From the NCBI GenBank assembly GCA_951799425.1, contig OX637409.1:10202960-10266959 (forward strand): 64,000 nucleotides of DNA, in the 5' to 3' direction. The stretch's first letter is position 1, and every line of letters begins with the position of its first letter. The notes under the pieces are model-generated. The model searched no databases and was not told where the DNA came from. It saw only the letters and a program-made list of their open reading frames with translations. Below are positions 21,734 to 33,700 of the stretch, piece by piece. The translations under genes were made by a program, and so were the position numbers. This DNA is from Ilex aquifolium (lineage: Eukaryota > Streptophyta > Magnoliopsida > Aquifoliales > Aquifoliaceae).

Positions 21734-24700
21734 CTAACAAACCAAATAATGAATGATTAGGAAACAATCGACTCAAATTGGTACCAACACACACTTTCTT
21801 CTAATTTTCTCCGGGTTACATTGGTGTAATTTGAGTAGGACCCACTATACTCAAATGGGTCCATCGTTTAATGTCCAATGCGTATCTCTAGCATTGATAG
21901 AAATTAAGAGTAGCAAGTAATGACTAAGCATTAACATGTTCATATCTGATGGTGTGTGTGTTACACAATTGAATATAGTTTATGATCTTTTAGGAATTAG
22001 TGGGTCATTGACCGACTCAGTCGAAGCTCCTAAGCTCTTAAGACTTGAACAAGAGAGATGAGGAATTGCACACAAAGAGATTATAGTGGTTCACCAGTTC
22101 GATAGCTCGGCTAATCTATTTTCAAGAGAGTCTCTTGCTCCCTTGGGGATGATTTTATTGATAGGGGGGGGGAGGGGGGGGGGGGGGGGGGAGATTACAC
22201 AGAGTATTTGCTTAGACTACTTGCTTGTTTTTTATTGTGAGGGATATGCCTCTTATTTATAGTCTTCTAAAGTCTTGCATGACCCTTGGCGTGATCATTG
22301 CCTTCCTTTTATAACGGATGCGCTTTTTATGTGATTGACATGGATAGCATTGAGGCAATTATGACTTCTTTGTCCAAATATAAGACCGTTACGATCTATG
22401 CATGGTGCTTGGGTGGAAGTCAGCTGTCATCCTTACTATTCCTATAGGGGTGCAGTTGCTGGGGAGGAGGTGCCGACCTAAACTCCCTTGGTTATCTGTA
22501 ATGAGCTGAATGATCCGAGTTTGGAAGGTCCGAGCTGAACACCTGAGCTCAACCTTAGCCATATTTTGAGTATCATTAGTTGCCCCCCAGTCCCCAATCA
22601 AGTAGATTACATGAGCTGGGGCTGACTAAAGCTTTATTGGGCGAGGTCAGCTCGGTTTGTCGATTGTCCTGTCTCATAATTAGCTTGGTTTGCCCTCGAG
22701 GATTGCACAAAGGGACGTTTCTCAACTTCTACGGCGTTGCAAACGTGTAAGGAGTTACTTCTACCTCGTTTCTCGCGCATGACCTTCACCCCCTGGTTCT
22801 ACGTGTCCGTTCGTACACCCACCTTAAATGTATTTGTACGCAAAACCGCTTTTTTTTTCACCATTTCGAATTCTCTTTGCATTCCTCGTTCAAATTTCTC
22901 TCTTTTCCTCTTCCTTGCGATTTCTTCTTCTTCCTCAATCTCCTGGATGTCTAGGTTTTTGATGATTAGTGCTTAGACTTGCTCAGAAGCTTTCTTGAAG
23001 CTAGTTCTGCTCATCATTCGGCTCCTCCTCGGGTTATCAATTGGTGACAGCCTTCGATTAGGTACGTCCCTTGCCTTGCTTTCTCTTTCCTCCATCTAGG
23101 ATTTTTACTCACTTTGGATCCCTCGAATTCGAGGTGGTTATTCCATTGCTAGACCTTTTGTCTTCTCTTCCCCTCTTCTTAGATCCTTACTCTACTACTA
23201 GGGTTTTCCTTCTTGGTCATTGGAGCCTTGATTCCAGGGCTCTTGAAGATTGTTTTGCCAACATCCCTTCCCGTTATGCCTCCTTTAATCTTCCTTTCTC
23301 CCATACCTCTATGTCTGCTTTGTCCGAAGCCACTGTTTCATATGTCTCTCTTGTCATGGGCGACAGATCTCCCGAGCTAGAGGACAAGATAGAGGATGAG
23401 ATAGATAATTTTTCAGGTGTCAACGCCATTAATGCCGAGGACGAGGTAGAGGCCCCTTTGCCTCTACCAGGCCCTGCTCCACGGTCCAAGAAGTCCCAAA
23501 AGGGGAAGTCGAAGAAAGGCGGGGCTGGGACCTCTGGCTAGGGGTGATAATCGAGCTGAATTTGAGCCTAATTCAAGTCTAATTTACACATAAACGAGCT
23601 GGCTCATTTGACTATTTACACATAAACGAACCTAAAAAAATGTTCAAGCTTGGCTTGATTAACAGCCCTACCTCTGGCAGTGCTGGAAATGCTGAGGCTG
23701 TACCCCGAGCCTCAGATCTCATGGGTTTTAGTGAGGTTATCCCCCTTTCTAAGCGTTCTATTTGCTAGGTTTGGCTTTCCAAGGGCATGCACTATTGGTG
23801 TCCCCACGTGGACATCAGGTATGATACTGCACTGCCCGAGAAAACTTGATCCTTTGTTGCCTCTTTTGAGAACAGCCTTAGATTCCCCATTTTCCCCTTC
23901 CTTAAGTCCTTCCTTCAACATTTCAATGTCTGTCCAGCCCAACTTTATCCTAACTTCTGGGGCGTTTTGGTGGGTCTCCTAGTCTTCTTTAAGAAGAACA
24001 AGCTCGATGTCCCTTCGATTCCTTTTCTTATGAAATTTTTTAATGTTAAGTTCTCCCCCTCCAATGGCTTCTTGTATATTGTAAGACGGGTGAAAACCCA
24101 ATCTTTGATCACCAACCTCCCGAGTTCCCATAAGCGCTGGAAGAAGCTCTTCTTCTTCGTGTCTGGGAAGGAGTGGAAGTTTGACCTGAGTGATGTCACC
24201 GATACTCTTCCTGTATTTCGGGCTTGGTCAGCCCCTAACAATCTGGGTAAGTCCTTGTTGAGGTCACCTGATTTGATTTCTTTCCTAGGTTCAGTGTTTC
24301 GCTTGCTGACCTTGTGTTCTTTTATTTGCTTCAGGTATCCGTCCCGACCTCGGCGCAGACGATAGGATAGTCCTGTTGGGTCTTAAGGATTATCGACTTA
24401 AGAGGTATTAAGAGCTTTTCAAGCCTTCGGTGCTCACTCAATTAGGTCTTAGCCCCCCCCCCCCCCCCCCCCAAAGAGGTGAGAGTTGAGACTCCCATTC
24501 CAATATTTTTGTTTGGTGAAGGAGATTCTGTAGGTCAAGTTTTCTTCCTTTGATCTTTGTGTTCTGTTTTTTCTTATTATCAGTTTACTGATCTACTTCC
24601 TTCCTTTTCTTAGGCCCCAGTTTCATGGATCCAGATACTGAGGTAGTGAGAGCTAAGGTGGCCTAATTTAGGAAGGATAAAACTGGGAGAAAACGGAAGG

Positions 24701-27700
24701 CTAAAGTCGGATATGAGAGAGACCTGGGTCCTCCTTCAAAAACTCCAAGGGTGAGAACGTCTACACCCCCACCTTCTCAAACGACTCCCTCACCTTCAAC
24801 GATTCCTCATAATACTCCTCTGTCTGTGAAGGTTGTGAAGGCTTCCTCCCCTTAAGGAGTTCTTCTTTTAAAGAAGGCTTCTGTGGTGTCTCCTCCTTCC
24901 TCCACAGGGTTTATTAGACCTGCTGGGGCCGCGACCTCCCTTTTATCGATAGAGGTGACTGGGGCCCTAGAGTCCAATGCTCCTTTTATGCGAGATTCTT
25001 TCCCCTTGAAGCCTGCTGAAGAGGAGTCCCATCAGTAGCTCTTTGGCGCAGTAGAGGGCTTGTCAGGTTAGGCAGCCAAGGGCAAGGGTTCACTTATTAG
25101 GGATGTGAACCTTGCTGTCGATGCTATTTCATATGTTATCCCTGAATCTGACATCTAGGAGGCCTCCTCAATGCCCCTGTCCACCTTGGCTACCACTGCT
25201 CCATATGGAGCGGCTTTTGTAAGCTCTGAATTTCTGTCCTTTAATTTGGGTAGGTAGCTTAACTGACCTCAGTTCCTTTTTATTTTCGTAGATGGTGATC
25301 TATGTGGGAGCCTTGGTAGGCAGAGTTCGAGCTTCGGAGAAGGCTGCTGAGGTGTCCTAAAAGTCTTTGAAGGCCTCCGAGCTTAAAGTTGTTGAATGTC
25401 AATGATGATCTGAAAGCTCAGGTGCAGAACCTGAAGGCTCAGATTCATGGCCTGAGCTTAGCAAATATGAACCTCGAGGCTGAAGTTAAGAAAAAAAGTG
25501 ATGAGTTGAAGCTCAAGACAGACGGCTTGTTTCAAGCACAAAATGACGTCTTTAACATGCGTGATGCTGTCCAGGTAGTGAAGAATGACTATAAGGGGCT
25601 AGTTGAGGTCAACTCTATCTTGCTAAAGGAGATTGAGGAGAAAAGGGCAAAGGTGCGGGAGAGGGGCACCCGGATAACTGAGCTTCAAGATGAGTATGTC
25701 ACGAACTGGGTCAAGGGTTATTTTGCATTCCAAGTGCAAGTCATGAACAAGTACCCGGGTCAGGACTTTGACTTCAATTTTTCTCTGGGCGAGAAAGAAG
25801 AAGGACCAGCTACAGAGAAGGAGGCTAAGGTCGAGGTTGAAGCTTCTGGTGTTGTCCCTGCTAAGGATAAGGCCGGGGCTTCTAGGCTTACTCCACTTCT
25901 GTCAGCTTCTTTTGAGGTGATTGCTTCAAGAGAGATGGGAGTTCCTGAGACTATTCTGCCCTCAGCAGCCTCTACTGAGGCTGAGGTTCTAGCACCTGTC
26001 CCCTCTGAGGCTTCCTTTGTTTCAATTGACCTTCCTCCAGCCCCTATTCTGCCAAAAGGAGGGGAAAAAGTGTCTGCTCTTGAGCTGCCCCAAGTTGTTG
26101 AAGAAAATGCATATTCAGCTGTAGATACTTAGGGCTTTCTATGTTTTTCTTGCTTTGTAATCGATTTGGAAGAAAACTTTAATGAAAGAGTTATCTTTTT
26201 GCTTGTTTCTGTGTTCTTTTCACTATTTGCCCCCTTGCCCCCTTGCTTCGAGGAGAGCTTTGGTCTTCTTGAAGCATTTTTGTTTTGCCAGAATCTCAAG
26301 TGTGAGGCCTGTTCATGAGTTAAGAAATTCATCTCAGTTATGAGCTGAGAAGCTCATCTTTTATTTATGAGCTAAAGAACTCATCTTTTGTTTATGAGCT
26401 AAAGAGCTCACATTTAGTTATGAGCTGAAGGGCTCATCGTTTGTTTATAAGCTAAGGAGTTAGTTTTTTAGTTATGAGCCGAGAGGCTCATCGGTGGTTT
26501 ATGAGCTAAGGAGCTCATCTTTTATTTATGAGCTGAAGAGCTCATCGGTTGCTTTATAAGTTGAAGAACTAATCTTGAGTTATGAGCTGAAGAGGTCATC
26601 ACTTGTTTATGAGTTAAGGAACTCATCTTTAGTTATGAGCTAAAGAGCTCATTATTTGTTTATGAGTTAAAGAACTCATCTTTAGTTATGAGCTAAAGAG
26701 TTCATCGTTTGTTTATGAGTTAAGAATCTCATCTTTTATTTATGAGCTGAGGAACTCATCGGTTGTTTATGATTTAAGGAGCTCATCTTTTATTTATGAG
26801 CTGAAGAGCTCATCGATTTTTTATGAGATAAGGAGCTTATCTTTTATTTATGAAGAACAACAATTGATCTGAAACTTCTCGTTTATGGTAGCGAAATTTT
26901 ACAAAAGCAAGATTCTTAGCTACTGATTTTTTTTTTAAAGTGATTAGCATTCCATGAGTGAGGCAAAGTTATCCCTTCCTCAGTCTGCAATTCATAATTC
27001 CCTGGTCTAACTACTCTGACACGATGTACGGATTTTTCTAATTGGGCCCTAGCTTTCCATGGGTGGGGTCCTTCTTGGCTGGGATGAGCTTCTTGAGGAC
27101 TAGATCTCCTACTTTGAAACTCCTATGCCTGACCTTCCTGTTGTAGTATCGCACCGTTTTTCTCTGATAGTCAAGGATGAGTTGCAAGGCTCTGTCCCTT
27201 TTCTCGTCTAAGACGTCGAGATTGACTAAAAGTTACTCGTCGTTTTGCTCAGGGTTGGTGAGCTCTGTTCTTAGGGATGGAATGCCTATTTCCACAGGGG
27301 GCCACTTCCTCAGTGCCATAAGCCACGACAAAAGGTGTTTCACGAATAGCTATTCTGGCGGTGGTTCTGTAAGCCCATAGTATTTCTGGTAGATGCTCCA
27401 CCCATCGGTTCTTTAAGGCTTCAAGCTTTATTTTCAGAGCCGTTTTGATAGTCCAGATGGTCACTTCTTCTTGCCCATTTGACTGAGGGTGAGCTGATCC
27501 GAGAAGTAATTCTTTATGCCCAGCTCAACACAAAATCCTTTGAACTTGTAATTGTCGAACTACTTCCCATTATCTGATACGAGTACTCTTGGGATCCAAA
27601 ATCAGAAAATTATGGACTTCCAAGTGAAACTCTAGATCTTCTGCTCTGTGATCTTTGCAAGAGGTTCCACCTCAGCCCATTTAGTGAAGTAGTCTACCTC

Positions 27701-30700
27701 AATTATCGCAAATTTACATTGTCCAGTGCTTACTGGGAGGGGTCCAAGTATGTCCAATCTCCACTGTTGAAATAACCATGGGCTAACCACCGAGGAGAGG
27801 AGCTCTAGATGGTAGTGCGGAATACTAGCATGCAACTGGCAGGTTTTTCACTTTTTGACCAGCTCTACTGCATCCCTGAGTATCGTGGGCCAAAAGTATC
27901 CTTATTTTAGAGCTTTGCCAGCCAGAGTCCAAGTTCCGATGTGATTTCTGCAAATGTCTTCATGAATTTCTCTTAAAATATAATTTACCTCCTTATCTCC
28001 AACACATCTCAGGAGCAGTGATGAGAAGCCTATTTTGTATAGGTTACCCTAGAAGATAGTGAATCTGAATAACTTGGCTCTTAGCCTTGTTGCTTCTTTG
28101 GAATCTGCTGGAAGAGTTCCATTCTGTAGGTATTCCTTTATTGGGTCCATCCAAGTAGATTGTGTTTGAACAGAGAACACCTCCTCGACCTCGGAGCTCA
28201 CGGATGGCTCGGCTAGGAGTTCCACTAGAATGAGTCTATCCAGGTTTTCCTGGGAAGCAATGGCTAATTTGGCTAGAGCATCGACTCGGGAATTTTGAGT
28301 TTGGAGAATATGCACGACCTTAACTTGCATAAAATTTTTCATTAGTTCTTGCACTTTCTTCAGGTATAGAGCCATCATTTCTCCCTTAGCCTCGTATGCC
28401 TCCTCGATCTGCTTCACTACCAGTTAGGAATCGTTGTGCATCATGAGCTATTCTGCCTCCATGGAGTGGGCCAATTTGAGTCCAGCAATAAAGGCTTCAT
28501 GCTTGGCTTCATTGTTTGAAGCTTTCAAATTTGATGACGTACTCTATGTCTATCTTGTCTGGAGAGGTCAGGATTAGTCCAGCGTCGCTACCTTGGGTGT
28601 TGGTAGCGCCATCTACGGAAAGCCTCCATATCAGGAGGTCGGGAACTAGTTGGGTTGATTCTAGGGATGCTTCTTTTCTAGTGGTGAATTCTGCAATGAG
28701 GTTTGCCAATTTTTGCCCTTTGATAGCAGTTCTGAGCTTGTATTTGATGTCAAACTCGCTGAGCTCTATCGTCCATTTAACCAGTCTTCCTGATGACTCA
28801 AGTTTTACACAAAACCTACTTCATTAGTTTATCTGTGGGGACTTCTATTGTGTGAGCTTGAAAATAACGTTTGAGCCTCCTTGCTGTCGTTACCAAAGCT
28901 AGTACTAGCTTCTTCATCTTCAGATTTCTCTCCTCTGCCCTCCGCAGAGCTCTGCTGCAGTAATAGACTGGCTGCTGAACTCTGTCTAGCTCCTTACTAC
29001 GTTGCGCTTGTTGAGAAATCTGAGACATCAATGTATAGGGTGAGTATCTCTCCTTCTCGAGGGCTTACGAGGACTAGAGGCGACCTGAGGTAATCCTTGA
29101 GGGCTTTAAATGCCTCCCCATACTGTACATCCCAGTGGAATGCTTTTTTTTTCAGAATTTGGAAGAAAGACTGGCATTTATCGCTTTGATCTGGAGACAA
29201 ACCAGCTCAATGTTGTTATTCTCTCTGTCAAACATTGGACCTTCCTTGTGTTTGAGGGTGGTTGCATGTCAATCACAGCTCGGACTTTCTCTGGATTAGC
29301 CTCAATGCCTCGACTATTGACTATGAAGCTCAAGAATTTTTCTACAGAGACCTCAAAGGCACATTTGGTTGGGTTAAGCTTCATTGGGTACTTTTTGAGA
29401 ATCATTTGGTACTTTTTGAGAATCTAGAAAGATTCTTCGAGGTGTTGGATATGGAGCTCAGCCTTCAATGATTTCACCAACATGTCATCAATGTAGACCT
29501 GCATCGACGTCCCGATCTACTTCTGAAACATGCGATTTACCAATCGCTAATAGGTGGCTTTTGCGTTCTTTAACTCGAACGGTATGATCTGATAACAGTA
29601 TGTCCCTTGCTCGATTACAAAGGACATTTTTTCTTGGTCATTGGGATTCATTCTGATCTAATTGTATCCCGAGAAGGCATCCATGAAACTAAGTAATTCA
29701 TTCCCTACTATGACATCCATTATTAAATCGATTCTAGGCAGTGAAAAACTATCTTTAGGCATGTACAGTTTAGGTCAATAAAGTCAATGCCACGACACCA
29801 TTTTTCGTTGGTCTTCTTTACAAGGACCACATTGGCCAGGCAGGTCGGATAATCTACCTCCTTGATGGCCTTGGCATGGAGGAGCTTGGAGACTTCTTCA
29901 TTTATGGATTTCTGGCGTTCTGGTGCAAAACTTCTTCGCTTTTGCTTTATAGGCTCGAAGGTCGAGCTCACGCTGAGCTTGTGCGTGATAACTAAGGGGT
30001 TGATCCCCTGTATATCCTCTTACTTCCAAGCGAACACCTCGATATTCTCTTTCAGAAATTGAATAAGGAAGTTTTTAATTTCTTTAGGCAGCCTTGAGCC
30101 TACATACACTAGGTGTCCTGAGTCCTCATCAAGTTGGATTGACTCCAGCTCTTCTGAAGGCATAGGCCTTGTCTCTAGTTCATCCTTCATGTCGAGCTCG
30201 TCCAGCTGTATAGTCTCGACCTCCTTTTTCTTCATCGATGCCATGTAGCATTCTCGAGTTACACGTTGGTCTCCTCGGACCATCCCAATGTCATTCTCAG
30301 TGGGAAACTTCATCGCGAGGTGATAGGCAGAAGGAATATTTCTCATGGCATTGAGAAAATGCCTCCCCAAGATGACATTGTATGCTGATGGGGCATCGAC
30401 GACCAAAAACCAAAAATCTTATGGCGGTGGTCAATTGGCAGAGAGGGTCTTCCATTGTGAGAACGAGCTGGAACGAGCTGGATCGAGCCTAGGGGGAGCA
30501 CCTTTCCCCAGAGAATCCGAGTAGGTGAGTTCTTACCGGCTCGAACTTGTCTCTGTCAATGTTCATTTTATCAAAGGCTGAGGCGAAGATGATATCAATA
30601 GAGCTCCCATTGTCAATGAGAACTCTGTGGATGGTTCTATTGTATGCTGAGGGCGATTGCAACAAATCCTCCTAATATCACCCTGATTTCTCCCATGGGC

Positions 30701-33700
30701 TGCTGGTGTTATGGAGGTGTTTGTTATTGAGGTACAACAGGAGGATGTGCTTGGTTTTGATTCTCCTGGGCCACAAAGCGGTGCAGCTGCCCCCTCTGGA
30801 TTAGGAATTTGATTTCTTTTTTAAGCTGGATGCAGTCATCAGTGAGATGACCATGGTCCCGGTGGTATTCATAGTACTTTGTTACATTTTGTTTTGTGAG
30901 GTCTGCATTCATCCGAGGTGGCCAACGCAAGATTTTTTTCTTTCTACACCTCATATAGCACTTGCGACACCGTGACATTGAGGGGAGTGAACTGCCTTAG
31001 GGCGTACCTTGGTTGCAGCTCTTGAGGTGGATGATCTAGACGATCTCTAATGTCCCTTCTCCTCTTTGGGGAACAATCTCTGTCTCTTCGTGGAGACCAT
31101 TCTCGACTCCTCTCTTTCCTCGGACTTCGGTCTTTTCTCTTCTCTTTCTCCTTATGGGTAGTTAACTCCAAGCCTTTGAGAGGAGAGCTTCCTCACCATT
31201 GATATACTTCTCTGCCTTGGCCAGAATCTTAGTCATACTGGCTTGTGGGTTCCTTTGACTAGACTCCCAGCCAGGCAATCTAGGCAGTGAGGGCAAACTT
31301 CTCATCAGGGACATCTATTTTTAAGAATTTTGAGTTGAACCTTTGGACGTAGCTCCCGAGAGTCTCATTCGGCCCCTACTTCACATTCAGGAAGTGGTAG
31401 CTCGATTTCGGTAAGTTCGAGCTCCAGTGAAATGCGATACATATGAAATGGAGAGTTCCTTGAATGAGGAGATGGACGCTGGGGTTAGCCTGTTGAACCA
31501 GGTTAAGGCCGAGCCCTTCAACGTGATAGAAAAAGCTCGGCACCTTACTAGATCCTAGTATCCATGTAATTTCATCTGATTTTTGTAGGTGTTGAGAATG
31601 TCCATGAGATCCTTTGTTCCGTAAAAGATCTTTATCTGTGGCATTCTGAATTTTGGTGGAAGAGGAAAGTGTAGCACATTTGGGGTGAATGGAAATTCGA
31701 TTTGCTGGATCAAGGCATCCATAGTCACCGGAGTTTTGCCGTTTACAACCTCTTTCATGTGGCTGAGTTCCTGCTAAATTTCCTTAAATTGTTGTTCCTA
31801 GAATCGCTCATTTCTTTCCTGCGGGAATGGGGGGAGCTCGTTCCTATGAGTCCCCCTGTTCTGGCTCTGCACTTCCACGTTTTCTTCATTCCTTTGAATT
31901 CAACGACGGATATTGTCAACTAACTGGCTGTGCTCATTCTCCTTCGTAATATCCCTTAAGGGATTGGGACATTGATGTTCCCCTCGTGGGAGATCGTTCT
32001 AGGCTGGTTGTGCCATCTGGGAATGTTGGGCGTGGATGAGGTTTAGCAACTCCTTATTTTGCTAGAGGAGGCATTGGTTGGCTTGACGAAGGGCCTCGAG
32101 TTCGTCGTGTGGAGGTGGGTTCACCATTGAAGGATTAGCATCAGGATTAGGCAGAGAGTTCTCCTGTTGTCTTCCAGTGATGACTTCTTGTTGGTTCTGC
32201 AAACGTAGAGAGTTCATTTGACTTCTACTCATGCTACGAGTAAAAACCATCAATTATTGAAGGTATTAGTAGAAATTTTTTATAGGAACAGTTGTTCCCA
32301 TAGATGGCGCCAACTGATGGTGTGTGTGCTGCATAATTGAACTGAACTTACGATCTTTAGGGATTAGTGGGTCATTGACTGACTCAGTCGGAGCTTCTAG
32401 GCTCTTAAGACTTGAACAAGGGAGATGGAGAATTGCACACAGAGAGTTTATAGTAGTTCACCTTCTCGGGAGCTCGGCTAATCCACTTTCAAGTGAGTTT
32501 CTTGCTCCTGTGGATGATTTTATTGATAAGGGTAGGGGGGTAGAGATTACACAAACTATTTGTTTAGGCTAGTTGCATTTTTTTCATTATGAGGGATATG
32601 TCTCTTATTTATAGTCTTCTAAAGCCTTGCCTGATCCTTGGCGTGATCCTTGCATTCTTCTTGTAATGGTTGCGCCTTTTATGTGATTGACATGGATAGT
32701 GTTGAGGCGATTACGACTTCCTTGCCCAAATATAAGACCGTTATGATTTATGTGTGGCGCTTGGGTGGAAGCTACCTGTCATCCTTGCTATTCCTGTGGG
32801 GGTGCAGTTGTTGGGAAGGAGGTGCCAACCTAAATCCCACTAGTTATCTGTGATGAGCTGAATGATCCAAGTTTGGAAGGTCCGAGCTCAATGCCCGAGC
32901 TAAACCTTAGCCATATTTTGAGTATCATCAATATCATAAACAGATTAGTAGTGAGATTCACTTCAATATATATATTTTGTTATCTATTATTTATTTGACA
33001 AATTATCTACCATAAATTTAAATAGAACCTTTTGTATAGACGTGAGTTCTCTACTGATATATGGTGGGTAATCTAACCAATGAGATTAACGGGTCAAAAA
33101 AGTCATTACGAATCCAACTAATCATAATACGAATCTAGCTAAACATGACTCATGCACTACAATAAATGAGCTATTGTGTATGTATAGTAAATTTTGACAC
33201 GAAATTATTTCGTTTATGTAACTTCAAAACACAGAATCTAAATGAGACGTTGACAACCTACCTGCATCATATCTCCAAGATTGATGACTTGAGTGTTTGG
33301 AATAGGTTTCACATCAATCCAATCACCATCTTTATAAACTTGTAGACCCCCCTCGTCTTGGTTCAGTATGGACAGTACCGAGCTGTCTGTGTGCACGTCT
33401 AAGCCGCATGCTTGGTCAAGAGCCTCAGGGCAACGTGGGTAGCGGTAGGCTCGTAACATTCCGGTCGTCGGCGACAGATAAGACTTGGACTGTTTTAGAC
33501 ACAGTTTGAGGTCTTCAGCCATGGCTTCGAAAATTGTTGTAGCAAGCCTAAACTGGTGGATTCCATATTCTTCTAGCAAGAGTCTATTCGAGAGGCATAG
33601 AAAGACACAAGTAATTTAGAATGAATATGTAGCGTTCTTTATAAGATTGTTTTCGATCTAGATTCGTTCCATCACATAATGAAATGGGAGTCATATTAAT

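Larger units (their letters stand above)
21947..32930 (-). mobile_element. Degenerate Ty3/gypsy (Tat-type) element inserted in dioxygenase intron 2
   Basis: Two LTRs (21947-22578 and 32315-32930), 5-bp ATATC duplications, a PBS (32295-32314) and a PPT (about 22579-22595) define an 11-kb element on the minus strand, the same orientation as the host gene. gag-pol remnants run from 32253 down to about 27050. A convergent antisense gene lies at about 23071-26132 on the plus strand, with a 27-bp tandem array between the two. LTRs differ at roughly 11-12 percent of sites over the first 215 bp by eye, so the insertion is much older than the one at 37976. It is a fossil with many stops. Confidence 0.9.

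Noticed and set aside
33153..33170. CACTACAATAAATG as a CACTA-transposon terminus
   Set aside because: A short match with no partner terminus or 3-bp duplication. Expected by chance in AT-rich DNA.
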